DNA of 21,683 nucleotides from a virus, in the IMG/VR virus record IMGVR_UViG_3300007734_000463, positions 1-21,683 of that record, one strand, 5' to 3'. The notes under the pieces are model-generated. The model did not search any database and was not told where the DNA came from. It worked only from the letters and a program-made list of their open reading frames with translations. Of this stretch, positions 1 to 5,297 are shown one piece after another. How positions within the stretch are numbered: position 1 is the stretch's first letter; the number at the start of each line of letters is the position of its first letter. The position numbers were made by a program, and so were the translations under genes.

Positions 1-497
1 CTCCATTGACGACGATAGTCAGGGCTGGTAGGAATATACAACACACCAAGCCTAAGGTTAGGTACAGTCACACCGAAGTGATAGTAAGCGGAGACTTGGA
101 ACAAGTGTTCAGGCTTAGGTCCATCTAGAAACGAGAGGCTCGCACCACTAATAGTCTTATAGTCCAGTAGCCAGTACTCTGTGTCAGGTGTCTCCAAGTA
201 AGCATCAGCGGTACCCATCCATTCGAATGCCATATCAGTACCAGTATAATAAATAGGCTGCTCACTAATATAATTCCACTCGTCTACATCTTCCATGATT
301 CCGTGGATTGCTTCATGGACTGCCGTACCCTGCATAAGTGGAAAGGTATTAGCCCAATGTTTAATAGTATGAGGCTTAGAATGAAACCGCCCAATGGCAG
401 TATGCCTATCGTTAGTAAGATCACTAGAGAAATGTAGATACTCATCAACACGAGGCTCACTAATCTTCCACTTAATAATATCAACTAGTTCCTTCAT
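1..497 (-). CDS. PD-(D/E)XK nuclease, RecB/Cas4-like (3' part beyond window edge)
   Basis: Reading leftward from an ATG at 497 gives an open frame of 165 residues that leaves the window without a stop. It shows the ordered motifs of the Cas4/RecB exonuclease branch of the PD-(D/E)XK superfamily: GTAVHE with His61, GTADA with Asp98, LLDYKT with Asp112 and Lys114, and QVSAYYH with Gln134 and Tyr138. Such proteins are Mg-dependent DNA exonucleases, in phages usually acting in recombination or DNA processing. Four cysteines for an iron-sulphur cluster are not visible in the part present. Two adjacent ATGs (500 and 497) follow an AGAGGAG ribosome site; 497 has the better spacing. It overlaps the end of the 65-aa gene by 17 bases, so translation is probably coupled. 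Family is confident from motifs; exact role is inference. Confidence 0.85.
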   Translation of the reverse strand, partial: MKELVDIIKWKISEPRVDEYLHFSSDLTNDRHTAIGRFHSKPHTIKHWANTFPLMQGTAVHEAIHGIMEDVDEWNYISEQPIYYTGTDMAFEWMGTADAYLETPDTEYWLLDYKTISGASLSFLDGPKPEHLFQVSAYYHFGVTVPNLRLGVLYIPTSPDYRRQW

Positions 498-678
498 CAT
501 TCTCCTCTAGTGTTTCAGTAAACTTAACGAGTGTCTCACCATCAGCATCATACACATGACCAAGCACATAATTATTAATCTTCACAAACTCTAGGCTTGC
601 CACCTGCTGACCTTTACAAAAAACACCACATACAATGCCACGATCAGTATCACGAGTAGCAACATTAATTACCCCCAT
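481..678 (-). CDS. Small hypothetical protein, 65 aa
   Basis: Not recognised. The product starts MGVINVATRDTDRG and is a compact, soluble-looking protein with an acidic tail (EENDEGTS) and two cysteines (around 17 and 21). The start at 678 is preferred over the longer open frame because AAGGAGG lies nine bases upstream, and the gene begins inside the last codons of the 38-aa gene. Its stop overlaps the start of the nuclease gene. The tight overlap on both sides argues that it is a real operon member. No domain can be assigned. Confidence 0.65.
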   Translation of the reverse strand: MGVINVATRDTDRGIVCGVFCKGQQVASLEFVKINNYVLGHVYDADGETLVKFTETLEENDEGTS

Positions 679-781
679 TCTTTCGAGCCTCCTTAGCAGC
701 CTGCTTCTTAGCACCACGCTCAAGACGCTTACGCATATTCTCCTCCAACTTAGCCTTCTTCATACCCTTAATGGTAGCCAC
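665..781 (-). CDS. Small basic hypothetical protein, 38 aa, GTG start
   Basis: Starts with GTG eight bases after GGAG, and the start shares one base with the TAG stop of the upstream 77-aa gene (TAGTG). The product, MATIKGMKKAKLEENMRKRL followed by a Lys/Arg/Ala-rich tail, is highly basic and predicted helical, which would suit nucleic-acid or protein binding (inference). It contains the ribosome site of the next gene. No family recognised. Confidence 0.6.
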   Translation of the reverse strand: MATIKGMKKAKLEENMRKRLERGAKKQAAKEARKNGGN

Positions 782-1014
782 TATACTTTCTCCTTAGGTT
801 TAAATTTAATACACGTTGCAATGAAACCAGACTTACCACTAGCCGATGGGTTCCGACGATAAGCATACACCTTATAGCCAGCATCATACAGCAAGTCAGT
901 AGCGCCACACAATCCATCTACCTGACCCAACTTAACACCATCAGCAGCAACATTCCACTTCTCATTCTTACTACGTTTAACAGTAGCCTCTACCATATTC
1001 TTACGCTTACTCAT
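781..1014 (-). CDS. Hypothetical protein, 77 aa
   Basis: Product begins MSKRKNMVEATVKRSKNEKW and has a basic N-terminus, a central segment (VKLGQVDGLCGATDLLYDAG) and a Lys-rich end. The ATG at 1014 is chosen over an upstream TTG because AAGGA is five bases before it. It overlaps the end of the 50-aa gene (ATGAGTAA), and its own stop overlaps the next GTG start. It belongs to the leftward unit driven by the promoter at 1193-1221. No family recognised; possibly a small nucleic-acid-associated early protein (inference). Confidence 0.65.
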   Translation of the reverse strand: MSKRKNMVEATVKRSKNEKWNVAADGVKLGQVDGLCGATDLLYDAGYKVYAYRRNPSASGKSGFIATCIKFKPKEKV

Positions 1015-1159
1015 CAATGTCCTTGATAACTACAGTACCATCATCATGTATAGTAATATACTGTGCCTTAAGATCATATAACTTCTCTCTCATATCTTGG
1101 ATAATAATCTCTATCTCATTATCCCATTCATAAGTATTCATATAATCCTCACTAGTCAT
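1007..1159 (-). CDS. Small acidic hypothetical protein, 50 aa
   Basis: First gene after the promoter at 1193-1221. The ATG at 1159 is preceded by AAGGA with an eight-base spacer. The product begins MTSEDYMNTYEWDNEIEIII, is acidic and probably helical in its first half, and ends in a short strand-like VVIKDIDE segment. The predicted transcript leader is only about 27 nt. Small acidic products at the head of phage early operons are often host-takeover or anti-defence factors, but nothing in the sequence proves that here. No family recognised. Confidence 0.7.
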   Translation of the reverse strand: MTSEDYMNTYEWDNEIEIIIQDMREKLYDLKAQYITIHDDGTVVIKDIDE

Positions 1160-1192
1160 AATATATATCCTTTCGTAGTTACTATAACGCTA

Positions 1193-1221
1193 AGTGTACC
1201 ATATTTATTCCCTAATGTCAA
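1193..1221 (-). promoter_or_regulatory. Sigma70-type promoter, leftward
   Basis: On the minus strand TTGACA (1221-1216) is followed after exactly 17 bases by TACACT (1198-1193), a near-consensus -35/-10 pair. It lies in the only gene-free gap (about 100 bp) between the 61-aa gene ending at 1262 and the 50-aa gene starting at 1159. The predicted start is about 1186. It should drive the 50-, 77-, 38- and 65-aa genes and the nuclease. Use of a host-like promoter implies recognition by host RNA polymerase. Confidence 0.8.
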
Positions 1222-1261
1222 GAGATATTTACAATACTATTACACATAAGCATTACTTATA

Positions 1262-1447
1262 CTACTCACTACCACCGTAACTGATAAACTGCTCGTCTAA
1301 CCTACCCTTTTCATTGAGCGCATCACAGATAGTATGTGCCTGTTCCTGACTGGAACACTCAGCAATACCTAGGTATAGGTCGAACGGATCTTCGCAAATC
1401 AGTACGAAATAAGACTCACCAATCAACGCAACAATAGCATTAGTCAT
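1262..1447 (-). CDS. Hypothetical protein, 61 aa
   Basis: Product MTNAIVALIGESYFVLICED continues with a mixed alpha/beta pattern and ends QFISYGGSE. GAGGAAG stands four bases before the ATG, and the start overlaps the TAA of the preceding 61-aa gene. It is the last gene of the first leftward unit before the promoter gap. The SSQEQAHTICDALNE segment resembles the helix of small phage proteins that pair a short sheet with one helix, but no family can be named. Confidence 0.65.
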   Translation of the reverse strand: MTNAIVALIGESYFVLICEDPFDLYLGIAECSSQEQAHTICDALNEKGRLDEQFISYGGSE

Positions 1448-1632
1448 TACACTTCCTCATACTCGTGAGCAACAATAGAAATATTCTGCAACACATACTC
1501 TATAAAGTCTGCGGGAATATTCCCATTAACAATAGAGTCGGGATCGTCAGTCTCATAATCAACATGCACATACATAGCCTCAAACGAAGGCTCGAAGATT
1601 AACTCTACATCAAACGAATAGTCTTTGATCAT
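1447..1632 (-). CDS. Small acidic hypothetical protein, 61 aa
   Basis: Product begins MIKDYSFDVELIFEPSFEAM and is strongly acidic. The ATG at 1632 overlaps the TGA of the upstream 184-aa gene (ATGA), while the ribosome site is poor (GGTGG), so it is probably translated by coupling. A longer reading from a TTG is possible but would run into the end of the upstream gene without a ribosome site. No family recognised. Confidence 0.6.
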   Translation of the reverse strand: MIKDYSFDVELIFEPSFEAMYVHVDYETDDPDSIVNGNIPADFIEYVLQNISIVAHEYEEV

Positions 1633-2183
1633 GCTGCACCACCACGGTAAGCAATCCAAACAGCAGCCTGAGTATCACGAGGAGTCATACCAAACACATC
1701 AGCAAGACTATGACAAGCCTCCGTAACCTCACTACGAATCTTCTTAGTCACATCACTACCATAACCAGCAGCATAAGACATGATACTATCCACCGTGACG
1801 GGCTGAGTATGCCCAAGAATATTCAGGTAAAAGTTACTAACCTTCTCACCAGTCACCAACTTAGAGTAGTAACGATCCGTCATTACCTGAGTACCCTTAC
1901 GAGCATTAGCACCAAGAATACCATACGACGACTGTCGCATATACTCAGGCACAAACGAGTCAGCAACAATACTATACGTTGCCTCTACATTCTTACCCCA
2001 ACGAGCACGAGGAGAAGTGACCGCCATGACAGCAGCAACACGCTGAGCAGACACACCATACTCTTTGGATACATTAAGGCAATGAGTCCACGCCTCAGGA
2101 TACCACGCCTGTCCCTCAATAGCAGCCTGCTCGATACCATAAGCATCAACAATACGATAGAACTTGTTGGCAATACTAGACAT
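1629..2183 (-). CDS. Conserved phage protein of unknown function, 184 aa (possible HhH-like fold)
   Basis: The start at 2183 is supported by AAGGAG seven bases upstream. The N-terminal half has WYPEAW, a YGVS segment, then AAVMAVTSPRARWGKNVEAT; the second half has VSNFYLNILG then PVTVDSIMSYAAG. I recognise this pattern from phage hypothetical proteins (often in actinobacterial phages). The order, a helix-rich region, a Lys before a helix and later an Asp in a PVTVD stretch, loosely resembles helix-hairpin-helix DNA glycosylases. That similarity is only a pattern match, and the canonical hairpin glycines are not clear. It overlaps DUF3846 upstream and the 61-aa gene downstream. Confidence 0.75.
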   Translation of the reverse strand: MSSIANKFYRIVDAYGIEQAAIEGQAWYPEAWTHCLNVSKEYGVSAQRVAAVMAVTSPRARWGKNVEATYSIVADSFVPEYMRQSSYGILGANARKGTQVMTDRYYSKLVTGEKVSNFYLNILGHTQPVTVDSIMSYAAGYGSDVTKKIRSEVTEACHSLADVFGMTPRDTQAAVWIAYRGGAA

Positions 2184-2514
2184 TTGCAATCTCCTTAAGA
2201 TTAGCATTGAGCCACTCGGTAGTGAGTGTCATCATTTCACCTTCATCATCACAGTCACCGACAATAAGCATGTTGCCAGCAATCCAATCATCACCATAGA
2301 TAGCATTATGAGCATGAGCAATATCAGTAGCAACCTGATTCTTGGGCAGCCCTTCCAACTTGCCTTCCTCATTTACATAAGCCGTAGCACCATCAAGATA
2401 CACAGGCTCAATATAACCATGCACCACACCAACCATATCATCGTAAGTCATAACTTCGGGCAACTCCCGGACTACCTTCATTCCACTAGGCGTAATCACT
2501 GCATAAGTAAACAT
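2176..2514 (-). CDS. DUF3846 family protein, 112 aa
   Basis: The product carries the hallmarks of DUF3846: a segment VGVVHGYIEPVYLDGATAYV, then NEEGKLEGLPKNQVAT, an AIYGDDWIAGNMLIVGDCDDEGE stretch and a hydrophobic end. The family is common in phages and mobile elements and its biochemical role is unknown; it is frequently found near DNA metabolism or antirestriction genes, as here next to ArdC. GAGGAAG precedes the ATG at 2514, which overlaps the stop of the 62-aa gene. Length is normal for the family. Confidence 0.8.
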   Translation of the reverse strand: MFTYAVITPSGMKVVRELPEVMTYDDMVGVVHGYIEPVYLDGATAYVNEEGKLEGLPKNQVATDIAHAHNAIYGDDWIAGNMLIVGDCDDEGEMMTLTTEWLNANLKEIANV

Positions 2515-2702
2515 TATACTTCCTCGATTTCTACTTTAGTAACATTACCAACACCAACACTCGTATAATCCAGATAATAAGACTCAATACCATCCAAACC
2601 TACCATAGTAATACCCTCATCAATAGCAGAAAGCAAACTACTACTAACAACCCTAGCAGTAATACTAACCGGAACAGTAAAGGTAACATAATAAGCATCC
2701 AT
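2514..2702 (-). CDS. Hypothetical protein, 62 aa
   Basis: Product MDAYYVTFTVPVSITARVVS then SSLLSAIDEGITMVG; alternating hydrophobic residues suggest a small beta-alpha-beta fold. TTGGAG is five bases before the ATG, and the start overlaps the TAA of the upstream gene (TAATG). The ends of this and several neighbouring small proteins are similar in style (...VEIEEV, ...HEYEEV), which may reflect distant relatedness of these small early proteins (weak inference). No family recognised. Confidence 0.65.
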   Translation of the reverse strand: MDAYYVTFTVPVSITARVVSSSLLSAIDEGITMVGLDGIESYYLDYTSVGVGNVTKVEIEEV

Positions 2703-2911
2703 TATAACTCCAATCCATAAGTAGGAAACGAATCATCACTAGCCTCATCACAATAAGTATACCAGTCAGACAAATGCTCAGCATAAAACTCATCAGGTAC
2801 ACGGTAATCCTCAAACGTACTACGCTCAACCTCATCAGTATCAGCCCAATAAGCCTCAGTCACATCATCCAACATACGATCATAAGCCAGATCACTCAGA
2901 TCATTCACCAT
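2702..2911 (-). CDS. Acidic hypothetical protein, 69 aa
   Basis: Product begins MVNDLSDLAYDRMLDDVTEA and is very rich in Asp, Glu, Tyr and Trp. A longer open frame runs upstream to 3007 but passes through structured hairpin A; the ATG at 2911 is chosen because AAAGGAGG ends five bases before it, directly after the hairpin. High negative charge and small size are typical of DNA-mimic inhibitors as well as of many unrelated phage proteins, so function is open. Its neighbour upstream is ArdC. Confidence 0.7.
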   Translation of the reverse strand: MVNDLSDLAYDRMLDDVTEAYWADTDEVERSTFEDYRVPDEFYAEHLSDWYTYCDEASDDSFPTYGLEL

Positions 2912-2926
2912 TCCAACCTCCTTTAT

Positions 2927-2974
2927 CTCTCTATATAAATACTCTTCACTTCGTTCAGAGTATTTATTAGAGAG
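2927..2974 (-). promoter_or_regulatory. Structured RNA hairpin, copy A (leader of 69-aa gene)
   Basis: Sense-strand reading: outer stem CTCTCTA/TAGAGAG (7 bp), one unpaired A on the 3' side, middle stem ATAAATACTCT/AGAGTATTTAT (11 bp), and loop GAACGAAGTGA. The loop can close further as a tandem G-A pair plus AC/GU around a GAA triloop. TATATA precedes the element, and ATAAAGGAGG, the ribosome site, follows at once. Copies B and C share loop, outer stem and bulged A but have different, compensated middle stems. It lies between ardC and the 69-aa gene. Confidence 0.85.
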
Positions 2975-2993
2975 TATATAATCAGCAGCCTCT

Positions 2994-3920
2994 TTACGCA
3001 ACTGCATAAGTGTTCTCCATAATCATATCAGCAGCGTAACTAGCAGCGTTAGCCGCAGAGAACAGCAACTTAGGCTCATCCTTACAACGCTTAGCCCATG
3101 CCTTCAGGTAAGCAGCAGACTGAGAATCATCAAGTGGGACACCAGTATTAGCACACATAAACGCGGAAGCAAACTCAGCAATCAATTCTTCTTTCGCATA
3201 GTTATCACCAGTAACACGGGCTTCTCCTCCTCTATCACTATTATCTAGCCGATTAGTACGAGACTTGTGACCAGTACTATGCGCCATTTCGTGAAACATA
3301 GTATGGTAGTACGCTTCTAGCGACTCGAACTGGTCAAGGTCAGGCATCTCAATACGATCAAGATCAGAAATATAACATGCACGATCACCACCATGATGCA
3401 GCCCACCACCTAGAATATCACACCACTCAGTAGAGATAAGATCAGCCTCAGGATACCCATTATCCTCATGATCATAACCCTCAACCTCTACCTCAGGCAA
3501 CTCGAAGGTATCAAGACCATCAATCTGCGAGCCGTTAAAAACCCTGTAGTAGCGCTGAAACCACGAAGTCTTAGTCTCAACCTCACCCGTAGACTCATCC
3601 TCAACGTCACGCTTAGTAGCCTTATTGTAGATGACGATGGTGGACTTGCTACCCTTCTTCACCTGCATACCTTCATCAAGGCTGTTCATTGTGTAGAATC
3701 GTGGATCATTCCAACCATTCTGCTCAACGAGAAAGGACAGGTACATGCTGTTAAACCCTGTGTATACACGGTTACTGACACCATTACGAGGCATCATCGC
3801 ATCATTCCTACCACGAACAATCCATGGCTTAGACCATGGTGCCACACCAGATTCCATCAAGGCAATCAAACCTTCGGTAATCTCAGCGTGAACCTCTGCA
3901 ATGTCAAACTTTTTCTTCAT
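2994..3920 (-). CDS. ardC: ArdC-type antirestriction protein (zincin-like)
   Basis: 308-aa protein with the two-part ArdC layout: an N-terminal ssDNA-binding domain (about 1-140, with WSKPWIVRGRNDAMMPRNG and YTGFNSMYL motifs) and a C-terminal metallopeptidase-like domain. The zinc site is HEMAH at 210-214 with KEELIAE (244-249) supplying the likely third ligand, followed by a FASAF helix. ArdC proteins from plasmids and phages bind single-stranded DNA and protect incoming DNA from restriction. Length is normal and the catalytic residues are intact. The ATG at 3920 follows AAAGGGG, itself directly after hairpin B; hairpin A follows the stop. The gene is thus bracketed by two copies of the same RNA element. 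Confidence 0.92.
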   Translation of the reverse strand: MKKKFDIAEVHAEITEGLIALMESGVAPWSKPWIVRGRNDAMMPRNGVSNRVYTGFNSMYLSFLVEQNGWNDPRFYTMNSLDEGMQVKKGSKSTIVIYNKATKRDVEDESTGEVETKTSWFQRYYRVFNGSQIDGLDTFELPEVEVEGYDHEDNGYPEADLISTEWCDILGGGLHHGGDRACYISDLDRIEMPDLDQFESLEAYYHTMFHEMAHSTGHKSRTNRLDNSDRGGEARVTGDNYAKEELIAEFASAFMCANTGVPLDDSQSAAYLKAWAKRCKDEPKLLFSAANAASYAADMIMENTYAVA

Positions 3921-3935
3921 TTTGTTCCCCTTTAT

Positions 3936-3983
3936 CTCTCTATATAATTACTCTTCACTTCGTTCAGAGTAATTATTAGAGAG
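3936..3983 (-). promoter_or_regulatory. Structured RNA hairpin, copy B (leader of ardC)
   Basis: Same architecture as copies A and C: outer stem CTCTCTA/TAGAGAG, bulged A, middle stem ATAATTACTCT/AGAGTAATTAT, loop GAACGAAGTGA, then ATAAAGGGG as the ardC ribosome site. Relative to copy A, the middle-stem differences on one arm are matched on the other, so pairing is preserved. The tandem TAA stops of the 68-aa gene (3978-3973) fall in its 5' arm, so ribosomes finishing that gene would reach the outer stem. Confidence 0.85.
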
Positions 3984-4182
3984 TATATACCGTTGCCGAA
4001 TTGACTTCTTGCACATGCGCTACATCATTCCAATCGTAACCCATGCCCTGCACATAATCCATAAGATCCTCTACAAAACCAGCCTCTTGTGCTACATACT
4101 CATACGATTCCAATGCCCAATAGTCAGCATGACTAAGCACATCATCATTCCACTCAATAACATACAACATATCTTCGTTCAT
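3976..4182 (-). CDS. Acidic hypothetical protein, 68 aa
   Basis: Product begins MNEDMLYVIEWNDDVLSHAD and is rich in acidic and aromatic residues, like the 66- and 69-aa neighbours. The ATG at 4182 is chosen because AAAGGG is seven bases upstream; longer readings to 4242 lack a ribosome site. That ribosome site lies within a small triloop hairpin (4190-4202). The last codons and stop are inside hairpin B of ardC. No family recognised. Confidence 0.65.
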   Translation of the reverse strand: MNEDMLYVIEWNDDVLSHADYWALESYEYVAQEAGFVEDLMDYVQGMGYDWNDVAHVQEVNSATVYTL

Positions 4183-4189
4183 TCTACAG

Positions 4190-4233
4190 CCCTTTCTAAG
4201 GGAGATAATAGGTACCCATGTGGGGTAGCCTAT
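4190..4233 (-). promoter_or_regulatory. Two leader hairpins; the proximal one contains the ribosome site
   Basis: On the sense (minus) strand CCCTT-AGA-AAGGG (4202-4190) forms a 5-bp triloop hairpin whose 3' arm is the AAAGGG ribosome site of the 68-aa gene. Just upstream, 4233-4208 forms ATAGG/CCTAT plus TACCC/GGGTA with one bulged C and a CACAT loop. Together they occupy much of the 102-bp gap before this gene. Occlusion of the ribosome site is inferred from pairing only. Confidence 0.55.
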
Positions 4234-4284
4234 GTGACACACACAAACGCCTTAGGAGCCTCTACAGACCCCTTAGAATCGACG

Positions 4285-4485
4285 CTACCTACGTACCTGA
4301 GCCTCTTGCAAAGCAACATCAGCATTATGATGAGCCAAAGCATTCCAACTAGCATCATGGAAGTCTTCCCACTCACTCACAAACTCATCACTATCATCGT
4401 GAGGATTCACATACCACACCTCATAGAAACCATTATTACCGTCAATGATATGGTAATCTCCGATTACCCTACATGTAGCAAACAT
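4285..4485 (-). CDS. Acidic hypothetical protein, 66 aa
   Basis: Product begins MFATCRVIGDYHIIDGNNGF and continues YEVWYVNPHDDSDEF, an acidic, aromatic-rich sequence. The ATG at 4485 overlaps the TAA of the upstream 82-aa gene (TAATG); GGAAAGG is about nine bases upstream. A GTG three codons earlier is an alternative start. Composition resembles the 68- and 69-aa proteins. No family recognised. Confidence 0.6.
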   Translation of the reverse strand: MFATCRVIGDYHIIDGNNGFYEVWYVNPHDDSDEFVSEWEDFHDASWNALAHHNADVALQEAQVRR

Positions 4486-4733
4486 TATGCACACACCTTT
4501 CCATCCCGATCATCACCGGGCATCCGACTACTAGTTGGCAGTCCTTTAGGACTCACAATATCCGTAACATGACGCTTACCACGCTTAGCATAACCCCTAC
4601 CAGTAGCAGCAAACTGAGCAGCCACCTTCACACTATGCACATCATCGTACACGATCACATCATATACACGATCCCCAATGACCGCGACGCGCGTCTCGCG
4701 GATTACGCGGTTTTGTTTACGAGCCTTACGCAT
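4485..4733 (-). CDS. Basic hypothetical protein, 82 aa
   Basis: Product begins MRKARKQNRVIRETRVAVIG and is Arg/Lys-rich at both ends around a short beta-like core (RVYDVIVYDDVHSVKVAAQF). Charge suggests nucleic-acid binding (inference). The ATG at 4733 follows AAGGA by six bases. The ribosome site is inside a perfect 6-bp triloop hairpin (4738-4752). It follows the zinc-ribbon gene and overlaps the start of the 66-aa gene. No family recognised. Confidence 0.65.
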   Translation of the reverse strand: MRKARKQNRVIRETRVAVIGDRVYDVIVYDDVHSVKVAAQFAATGRGYAKRGKRHVTDIVSPKGLPTSSRMPGDDRDGKVCA

Positions 4734-4737
4734 ATAG

Positions 4738-4752
4738 ATTCCTTTCAGGAAT
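4738..4752 (-). promoter_or_regulatory. Triloop hairpin masking the ribosome site of the 82-aa gene
   Basis: Sense-strand ATTCCT-GAA-AGGAAT is a perfect 6-bp stem with a GAA triloop. The AAGGAAT 3' side is the ribosome site for the ATG at 4733, so folding would hide it. The GAA loop matches the loops tiling the gene just upstream. Confidence 0.6.
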
Positions 4753-4777
4753 GGACACGAACAGGGAGTTTAGCACA

Positions 4778-5200
4778 CTTGACTCTACGAGTCAAGCCGT
4801 ACCTTACGAGAGACTTTCACACGAGTCCCACCGACAACAACACTTACAGTGTTGTGACCCTTCTTGCCTTGCCGACCAACGATAGTAACAGAGTTACTAT
4901 CCGACGTAGCCAAAGCAACGTAGCAAACTTTGCAAATGCCTTCGGCATTGACTCGGTAATGCTTTTTGGCAAAGCCACAGCAACGGCACTTGACTTTTTT
5001 GACGGCAACCTTCGGTTCCACAATCTCCTCCTTCGGAGCAACAGTCTCATCGTCTTCGACGATCTTCACACCAACCTCATCTTCGATGAGGTCATCCAAC
5101 TCAACACCTTCGGTGTTCTCCATCAGTTCTTCGAACTGAGCCAACTCCTTCGGAGAAAGATTCTCCAACCATTCTTCGAATGCCAACTCAACTTCGTTGA
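4778..5200 (-). repeat. Series of ~15 small triloop hairpins inside the zinc-ribbon gene
   Basis: Perfect stems with 3-nt loops lie at 4778-4796 (8 bp), 4837-4855 (8), 4881-4901 (9), 4923-4933 (4), 4935-4949 (6), 4967-4977 (4), 5007-5017 (4), 5028-5038 (4), 5049-5063 (6), 5074-5092 (8), 5103-5117 (6), 5123-5139 (7), 5145-5155 (4; alternative 5152-5166, 6), 5170-5182 (5) and 5188-5200 (5). Ten loops read C-GAA-G in the sense strand. Stem sequences differ, so the constant is the shape and loop. GAA is in frame as Glu in seven cases and out of frame (Pro-Lys codons) in three. The TAG stop (4787-4785) lies partly in the loop of the first listed hairpin. Confidence 0.85.
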
Positions 5201-5216
5201 TGCTTCGGTTCAACAT
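4785..5216 (-). CDS. Zinc-ribbon protein with acidic N-terminus, 143 aa
   Basis: First gene of the leftward early unit. Residues 1-70 are acidic and helical (FEEWLENLSPKELAQFEELM, then Asp/Glu/Val-rich). Residues 77-98 hold CRCCGF...GICKVC (Cys77, 79, 80, 95, 98), a zinc-ribbon/knuckle. The C-terminus is basic (VKVSRKVRL). A charge-split protein with a zinc ribbon suggests nucleic-acid or polymerase binding (inference); no named family. AAGGAG precedes the ATG at 5216 by seven bases, directly after hairpin C. Its DNA is tiled by small triloop hairpins, and the repeated E-G, E-D, K-E residue pairs look partly dictated by them. Confidence 0.75.
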   Translation of the reverse strand: MLNRSINEVELAFEEWLENLSPKELAQFEELMENTEGVELDDLIEDEVGVKIVEDDETVAPKEEIVEPKVAVKKVKCRCCGFAKKHYRVNAEGICKVCYVALATSDSNSVTIVGRQGKKGHNTVSVVVGGTRVKVSRKVRLDS

Positions 5217-5232
5217 TTTCGGTCTCCTTTAT

Positions 5233-5280
5233 CTCTCTATATAAAATATCTTCACTTCGTTCAGATATTTTATTAGAGAG
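5233..5280 (-). promoter_or_regulatory. Structured RNA hairpin, copy C (leader of zinc-ribbon gene)
   Basis: Sense strand: CTCTCTA/TAGAGAG outer stem, bulged A, middle stem ATAAAATATCT/AGATATTTTAT, loop GAACGAAGTGA, followed by ATAAAGGAG as ribosome site. Four middle-stem positions differ from copy A and/or B and every change is compensated. Total length, 48 nt, is identical in all three copies, and TATATA precedes each. Confidence 0.85.
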
Positions 5281-5297
5281 TATATAAATCTCAGCCA

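Noticed and set aside
284-484. Hydrophobic 66-aa minus-strand frame
   Set aside because: Shadow of the PD-(D/E)XK nuclease frame, which shows the real motifs across the same bases.
1710-2198. 162-aa plus-strand frame
   Set aside because: Ser/Thr/Arg-rich antisense shadow of the conserved 184-aa gene and opposite to all neighbouring genes.
2912-3007. N-terminal extension of the 69-aa gene through hairpin A, giving a peptide with YILSNKYSERSEE
   Set aside because: The same peptide-like reading appears in hairpin C, but copy B has an in-frame stop there and the changes are compensatory in base pairing, so the constraint is structural. The ATG at 2911 has a strong ribosome site.
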